64,000 bases of DNA from contig CM041108.1 in assembly GCA_023079485.1 (NCBI GenBank), positions 3,286,001 to 3,350,000 on the forward strand, in the 5' to 3' direction. The stretch is from Archilochus colubris (taxonomy: Eukaryota > Chordata > Aves > Apodiformes > Trochilidae). Made by a program: the position numbers and the translations under genes. This document shows, in pieces, positions 57,922 through 64,000 of the stretch. Each line of letters opens with the position of its first letter. The stretch's first letter is position 1. The notes beneath the pieces are model-generated. The model made no database searches and was not told the origin of the DNA. It saw nothing but the letters and a program-made list of their open reading frames with translations.

Positions 57922-60481
57922 TCCCTACACTCCAGCATGGCTCAGACCCACATCTCCTCAAAAAACCCAATCCCATGGTAATTCCCACCCTGCCAAGCTC
58001 TGTTTTCCCCCCTGGAATCATCAGAAAAAGCCCCAGGGGTGGCAGGGGAAGGTGGCACTCACCCTTTGCAAGGTGAAACCAAATCCCTCAAAATGTCAGC
58101 GAGTTTTGAGAGTCCTAAATGAAGAAATTGCTTAATCTACCTGGGGGATTGCAGCTATTAGATATCCAGTGCCATAAACAAGCTTCAGATCCAGCTCCTA
58201 AGGATTGCACCAACAGAGAGGAGATGAGACTAAATTGACAACTTGTCTCTGCTGCCCTTGAAACTCTATTTGCCATCACTCACCTCATTTCAAATTAGCA
58301 CAGAGAAGCCTGAGGATGCTCTTTTGGGGCTGAGTTATGCAAGATCCCTGCTACCTGCTCTGCAGTGGTTCAGGGGTTTTGTCCTCTTGCAACAGGGGAG
58401 GGAAAAGGAGGTGAAATGCAGCCCGTTGAACACTGCCAAAGCTGCCTAAATTGGGAAGAAATTCAGCCTTTAACCAACAAAGCCACAAATGCTGTGTATA
58501 CCCCTTAAATCCTGCCCTGAAGACTTCAAGGGAATTAGCACAAGAGCAGATTTCTGTGTGGAGCTGAAACTTATACCTGCTCCAAGTCTGGTGTCATTTG
58601 AGACCAAACCCAACCCTCACAGTGGGTCAGGATGGCTCAAGGAGGAAGAAACCCTCCAGATTTGTGTCTGATTTTTTTTCCAAAGGGCCTCCAAAGAAAG
58701 TGTGCTCAGATCATATTTAAAACAAACCTGTTCAGCATCCAGGGGACTTGCTTTGTATTTTCAAAAGGGGAATTTTCAGCAGGTGAAAAGTCAGGTGAGA
58801 TTTTAGCATCAGTGCTGGATGAAGGGTCCAAAAACTCAAACCTAACAAAATTATATGCATTCCCTCCCTGGTGTTTCACAAGAAAAGCTGGTTCCAAATA
58901 GCTTCTCAGGATTTATAACTTCTGGGGGTGAGGGAAGTTGTATCAGACACCCAGGGTGTTAAACCTTGATAAGGTCTCCTTCATTACTCCCAGAAGGAGA
59001 GAGAAAAGGCACCTTTTCCTATCTTTAGGAGGCTCCTGGAGATGGTCAGAGCCAACCAGCAGCCCTCAACAAGGGAGGACAACATCTCCAGATGCTCCTG
59101 AGTTGTAAAGGCAAAGCCCTGAGCCTTCCCTTAGGCAGCTGCCCAGGGAGATGGAGGGATGGAGAACCAGGATGCTGCTTCTTCCTGCTGATTTTTTTTT
59201 CCAGCACTGAAACCCTTCCCAATAACCCCACTGCTTCCATTGCAAAAAAGGCACTGGGATGATGGAAGTCTCATCATATTTGCTCACCCTGAGCATGCCA
59301 AGGGGCAGCAGGCTTCCCATTCCATCCCATCCCAGCCATCTGCCTCTGCCCCTGGCACAAAGGGCCCCTTGACTGCTCCCTAACAACAGCCTTTGGCCCC
59401 AGCCTGCAGCAGCACCCCAACCCCACTCCTCTGGCACTGCTCGGAGCACCATGTGCAGCAACAAGAGGGTTTGTGTTCTGCAGGGCAGGAGGCAGAGAAA
59501 GAGGCAGTGTTTGCTGCTGCTGCTGTTACTGCCTGAGCCCTGCCTGCAATCCGGGCTCTGCCTCCCCCCACGCCCTGAGCTCTGAACCCCCCTGACCCTC
59601 TCCAACCCCAGAGTTGTGTCCTGCCCTCCAAGGGGCACTTGGATGCTGTAGGAAGCAGGTACCCTGCTCAGTTCCTCTGCAGGGCATGGGGAGAGGGGTG
59701 CCAGCTGCAATTCCTCAGAGCATCTCAGCTCCAGCATCACAATTTGCCTTCATCAACAGCTCCCCCCAAAAAATAGAGGGGGGCCAAGATGTTCCTTCTG
59801 CCTCTGAAAGGCACCTCAGGGTTAGGTGGAACACCCTAAGGGGCACACAGAGAAAGAGCCAGTGCTTGTCCTGACCTTGGCACCTGTAATGAGCTTGGAA
59901 TTCTCTGAAGAGCATCACGTGTCAGGAAACTCCTGTGGGATTTAGGTTTCATAGCACCAAGTCACAAAGCCTTTTCTTGCCCCAGAAAAACAACAACAAA
60001 GCACGGGGAAAGAGGGAAAGTCAAAAGGCAATAAAACATTCCCAGTAAATCCCAAGCAGGGAGAAGCTACCAGATCAGCTGCAGCACTGGGATTGAATTC
60101 AATCTGGCTGCAAAGAACAAATTTCAGGCCACTTGGTGTCTGTGCTCCCTGTTTTGAGTTAAACCAGGGCAGGCTCACACCAAACCACCTCCAGCTCCCA
60201 GGATCCACATGCATGGCATGCTCAGCATCCTTTGGACTCCAGCTGGAACTGCTGGTGCAGCCCAGCTCTTTAGCACTGAAACCTTTCCCATTCCTCCTGC
60301 CCTCTCTGATTTATCCCCTGTGCCTGCCCAAGGCACCCAGCATGGGACATGCTGACCTGCAGCCAGCCCTGGCCACCTTCTGGCATGACAATGACAGTGG
60401 CCTTGGCTCCCAGCTCATGGGGGGGTTGTTATCTCCATCAGTGACTGCAGGAGAAGGCAAAGCCCTGACTGCTTTCAGAGT
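57922..60481. other. Unique DNA, no gene seen
   Basis: No supported exon. A 224-codon minus-strand frame at 59066-59740 has no recognisable domain, no clear splice context and an unremarkable composition. It is regarded as chance. Confidence 0.5.
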
Positions 60482-61247
60482 TGTCCTGGTTTGGGCCAGG
60501 ATAAAGGGGATTTTTCTCTCTTGTCATTTTGCTTTCAGCTGATTTTCTTGTAAGCAGCTGCACTTGGGGAACTGAACAGCAAGTTTCTCAGGCAGTGTCT
60601 GTGCTGGGACTGATAACTCTCAGTGCTTGCAGTGCCAGCCAGAGCCTGGGCTGCAGACCCAAGGGCACTGCTCAGCTCTGAGGAACATTTTGCCCTCCAG
60701 AAGGAGAAAAGGAGGAAAGAGGCCACACCTGGAACCCTCCTTTAAGGAGGAACAGACAAGATAAATGACCAAAACTGACCAAACAGAGGATTCCATCCCA
60801 TGCACATCACACTCAGTATAAGTTTGAGGGATCACGAGGGTCAAACCTTTTCTTCCCCTCTCCCTGTTTGCTTCAGCATCCTGGGAGGATTCCATCCCTT
60901 CCTCTGCCTGTGCTCCTGATCCATCCCAGCCTGGATCTGTGTGTTCCTGCCTCCAGCTCCCAACTGCTGCTGACCCCAGGATTCCAGCTTGGACTTTCCC
61001 AGGGCTGCCCTGCAGCCTCAGTGGGGATGGGAGAGTTATTGGGGGAAAGGGGAGGAACCTGGGATCAGTTTTCCTGGATATTTGTATATAATTAGTAACT
61101 TTTTTCTTTTTCTCATTCCTGTTCCATTAAAGCTGTGTAGTTTAGTTCCCAACCCATCAGTGTCTCTTCTTCCTTTATCAGGGAGGGGGGTTAATAGGGA
61201 ACATCTGGCATTAAGTTTAATTGCTGGGCCAGTGTTAAACCCTGACA
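60482..61247 (+). mobile_element. Solo LTR, ERVL-like endogenous retrovirus
   Basis: Starts TGTCCTGGTTTGGGCCAGG and ends GTTAAACCCTGACA, about 766 bases, so it has TG...CA termini. Inside are TATAAG (near 60818), TATATAATTAG (61085), an ATTAAA polyadenylation-type signal (61126-61131) and an A/T-to-C/T-rich end with TTTAATTGCTGGGCCAGTG. From memory, this order and these phrases match avian ERVL LTRs. No gag, pol or env sequence flanks it, so it is a solo LTR. No convincing target duplication was found next to the proposed ends (AGAGT left, CTGGT right), so the limits or the insertion history are uncertain. Confidence 0.7.
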
Positions 61248-63390
61248 CTGGTGGATGGCAGTGCTCACCTTCCTGCACCATACCCAGGAACCAAATTTGA
61301 GGCCAAATGCAGGAGCAGATGGAAAAACAAACACAAAAAAACTCCCCCACTGCTTCCACTTGATCCAGGCACAGGTGATTCCTGCTCCCTGCTAGACATG
61401 GGAGACACTGAGCTTGTGGGGCAACAGAACCAAGCAGGGAGGGGGGAATTATGTTCTGGAGGAGTGGACACCCAAGAAACGACCCAGTTATCCAACACGG
61501 ATTTGCAAATTACCCTTGAGCAGTCATTATCTCAGAGCTTATTTTTCACTGAGCTGCAGGTTACAGGGGGGGTGCTGGGCACTGACACAGAAAGGAAACT
61601 TGGGTTTTGCCAAAACACATCATTTCATCCCACCCCCTGCTCCGTCTTGGGCTTTTACAGCAAGACAAACCAAAACCACACCTGAGAGGGGCTGGGGGGC
61701 AGCCCAGTGCCTGACTCCCCCCTGCTGCAGAAGATACAGAACCAGATGCATCAGGATCATCCCTAAACCCTACAGAAGCTCCTGCTGATTTCTGTCACCA
61801 AGAAACCCCCCCAAAACCCAAACCTGACTCAAAAGCAGCCCTCAAAGAAACCTTGCACCTCCCTGGGTGTCATTCCCCCCCCCCCAGGCAAAAGCAGCTT
61901 TTGACTGCAGTGTGCAATGTTGGATTTGACTTTGATTAACTGTAATAAAGTGTTTTTATTTTGGAGCTGTTTCATCCTGTTTCCCTAGCTCACGAGGAGT
62001 GCACCTTGGTGTCAACAGGCTTCTTTTGTCTTTGCAAGCTATTTTGAGGCAAAAGATCTGTAAATTACTTCCCCAAACCTCCACGCGAGCAGATCATGCA
62101 GAGAAAATGGGCTTTGCAGGAATGCAGTAAATTGTTTCTGTCACACAAGGAAATATAACCAATAGAAATCGTTATGGATGAGTCATTAGGAGAGGGGACC
62201 AAAAGAAAAAAAAAAAATAAATTTAACCTTCATCCATTTCTTTCATCTGGGGGTGGGTGAGAGGGTGTGCACAGGAGAGGGGAGGTGGCTAAGGGAGCAC
62301 ATGAAGGGGGGGGGAAAGGTGGGATGGATGTGCAAGCAGGTCCAGAGAGCCCAAACCTGCTGTGGGGTTGGGTTTTTGGGGGAGAGAGCAAGGAAAGGGG
62401 TGCACAGGGCTGCTGCAAAAGGAGAGATGCATCAGAGCCCCCTCCCTGTGATGGGAAGGGGATGGGAAGGTGGGAAAGAGCTCTGTTCAGTCCTTTAAGA
62501 GGAGGGTGATTCTCCTTCTCTGCTGCTACACATGAATTTTGTCTCTCTGTGTCCTCAAATCCCTTCTCAGCCCTTGCAAACACAGGGAGATGAAGGAGGA
62601 AGGTGAAGGCAAAGCACACAAGGTCTCCCCCCCCCCCCAAATCACATCCCAACACCACCATTTGCTTCCCTGCTCCTGCACAAACACGCAGGACTGTCTG
62701 CTTGACACGTTTTGGGTTTTTTTTTTTAATGTGAAATAGATACAAAAGAGAAAAGAAAGACAGAAGTGTGGGCCAGGGAGCAGAGGGATGTCTGCTGCCT
62801 GCGTGGGGAGGGATGGTTCTGAGAGACAGAACCATCAGAAAGAGGAGGATGTGTGAAAGTGGCAGAGGAAAACATTTCTGCCCACTCCTTTAGGGTGAGT
62901 CCTGGCAGCACTAAACTCCTCCTGGGGGGTTGTACAGCCCCATCACCTGCTGTGTTTCAGCCCTCCCCAACCTCCAACCAGGCACTTGGGCACATAGGTT
63001 TTCCTCCCTACCCCTCTGCCTTTGTGACAGATGTATAAAAAAAAAAAAAAAAAGAATCAAAAAGAGGAACTTCCAGAGCAGCAGGTAAAGAATTCCTCCA
63101 GCCACGCCATGCAAACAAGACAGAGGAAAAGGCTCAGGTGTTAAATGGTCCCTAATGTGCAGTAATTGATTTCCATGTGTGCAGTAATGGATTTGGTCAC
63201 ATCATGCAACAATGGATTTGACATGGGTTCTGCCTGATACCATAAACAGAGTTAAGTCCTTAGCCTTGTGCCCAAGAATTAGGGCTGGAATAGCTCTGAC
63301 CTACACAACCCACACCAGCTGCCCACCTCTGAGCAGGCAGCCACCAAAACCTTGGGGATTGGTTTATAGCCACAGACAGCAAGTGAAGAG
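61248..63390. other. Unique DNA, no gene seen
   Basis: C run near 61876-61886, A runs at 62205-62220 and 63037-63053, and a degenerate triple repeat at 63156-63224. No supported exon. Confidence 0.5.
63156..63224. repeat. Degenerate triple repeat (TGTGCAGTAATGGATTT)
   Basis: TGTGCAGTAATTGATTT, TGTGCAGTAATGGATTT and CATGCAACAATGGATTT follow each other at roughly 25-30-base spacing. Small and diverged. Confidence 0.7.
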
Positions 63391-63398
63391 ATAGAAGA

Positions 63399-63603
63399 TG
63401 TAGTGAAATGAGGCAATGAGGCAACCAGGTGCCACTAATTCCCAGGTGGTGGGCATGAGCTTGTGTTAAACCCACCTGTGCCTGATTAAGGTGGGCCCTA
63501 ACTGGACATGAGCAGGATTAGGGGGCAATAAAAGGTGAGGCCTGAAACTTGCTCATGAATGACCACCTCAGAGACTGAATAGAATGAATAAAACCAGAAA
63601 TGT
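63399..63603 (+). mobile_element. LTR-type element related to the foldback insertion
   Basis: Begins TGTAGTGAAATGAGGCAATG and includes CACCTGTGCCTGATTAAGG and GAGCAGGATTAGGGGGCAATAAAAGG, with AATAAA at 63527-63532. This follows the arm and centre of the 49631 element in a single, non-folded copy. ATAGAAGA occurs directly before it (63391-63398) and after it (63604-63611), which may be an 8-bp target duplication. The right end does not finish in CA, so an internal 3' truncation or different limits are possible. Its first 130 bases also resemble the LTR at 40065. Confidence 0.6.
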
Positions 63604-63665
63604 ATAGAAGAAACATGAATTACAGAGGAGGAGACAGCCACAACTGCTTTAAGTTGACCTAAATG

Positions 63666-64000
63666 TGCCCCTGTGCTCAGCCCTGGTGAGACCACAGCTT
63701 GAGTCCTGTGTCCAGTTCTGGGCCCCTCAGCCCCTCAGCTCAGGAAGGAGATTGAGGTGCTGGAGCAGGTCCAGAGAAGAGCAAGGAGGCTGTGAAGGGA
63801 TCCAGCAGAATTGCTGTGAGGAAGGGCTGAGGGAGCTGGGGGTGTTGAGGCTGGAGAAGAGGAGGCTCAGGGGAGACCTCATCACTCTCTCCAACTCCCT
63901 GAAAGGAGGTTGGAGCCAGGGGGGGATTGGGCTCTTTTCCCAGGCAACTCTCAGCAAGACAAGAGGGCACAAAAGGTCTCAAGTTGTGCCAGGGGAGGTT
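63666..64000 (+). mobile_element. CR1 fragment (sense), cut by the window end
   Basis: Begins CTGTGCTCAGCCCTGGTGAG near 63671 and continues as CR1 ORF2 C-terminal sequence to position 64000, so its 3' end is outside the window. It shows the uninterrupted GAAGGGATCCAGCA site that is occupied by the foldback element in the 49526 copy. A small CCCCTCAG duplication lies at 63724-63739, and AAAAGGTCTC is inserted near 63971. Confidence 0.9.

Noticed and set aside
59066..59740. 224-codon minus-strand frame
   Set aside because: No recognised domain, no splice-site logic and no neighbouring exons. Length is within what chance gives in GC-rich DNA.

Overview
This window looks like a piece of a bird genome. 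The main evidence is at least ten CR1 LINE loci, recognised by the avian 3' end (a 'CCTTCCAACCCAGCCAATTC' type tail followed by ATTCTATGA repeats) and by reverse transcriptase fragments. There are also an ERVL-like solo LTR and a small LTR family with TGTAG...CTACA ends. A passerine or related neoavian is plausible, but I cannot prove the clade. No prokaryotic features, CRISPR arrays, rRNA or tRNA genes were seen.

Only one host coding exon can be supported. On the minus strand, inside a broad CpG island (about 16.4-18.5 kb), positions 17847-17772 encode a 25-codon signal-peptide start ending in a phase-1 splice donor. Its pattern (SW-x-IF-x-G-x-AAL, ending Q|G) resembles, from memory, the alternative first exon of the IgLON cell-adhesion genes NTM and OPCML. 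On this reading, positions 1-17771 are the beginning of a very long first intron. Positions above about 18.5 kb are upstream of this promoter: either intergenic, or intron if a more distal promoter exists. The remaining exons lie outside the window.

Layout. 1-17.8 kb: intron with CR1 fragments (one nested inside another), a 161-bp minisatellite (8.2-9.1 kb), a 438-bp duplication (11.2-12.1 kb) and a 390-bp triplication (14.2-15.4 kb). 16.4-18.5 kb: CpG island, exon 1, CCAAT and GC boxes, and a GC-rich minisatellite just upstream. 18.5-26.9 kb: mostly unique DNA. 26.9-53.4 kb: five long purine-only arrays, all with the purines on the plus strand, interleaved with unique DNA and CR1/LTR insertions. 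53.4-64 kb: unique DNA with CR1 copies, an ERVL-like LTR, a CR1 flanked by 225-247-bp direct repeats, and a terminal CR1 cut by the window end.

The strongest unusual signal is a 219-bp near-palindromic insertion at 49631-49849 inside a CR1. Both ends carry the same LTR-type terminus (TGTAGTGAAATG), and a 5-bp target duplication flanks it. Two non-palindromic relatives lie at 40065 and 63399. Long open reading frames in this window are artefacts of purine-rich or tandem repeats, or are CR1 remnants.
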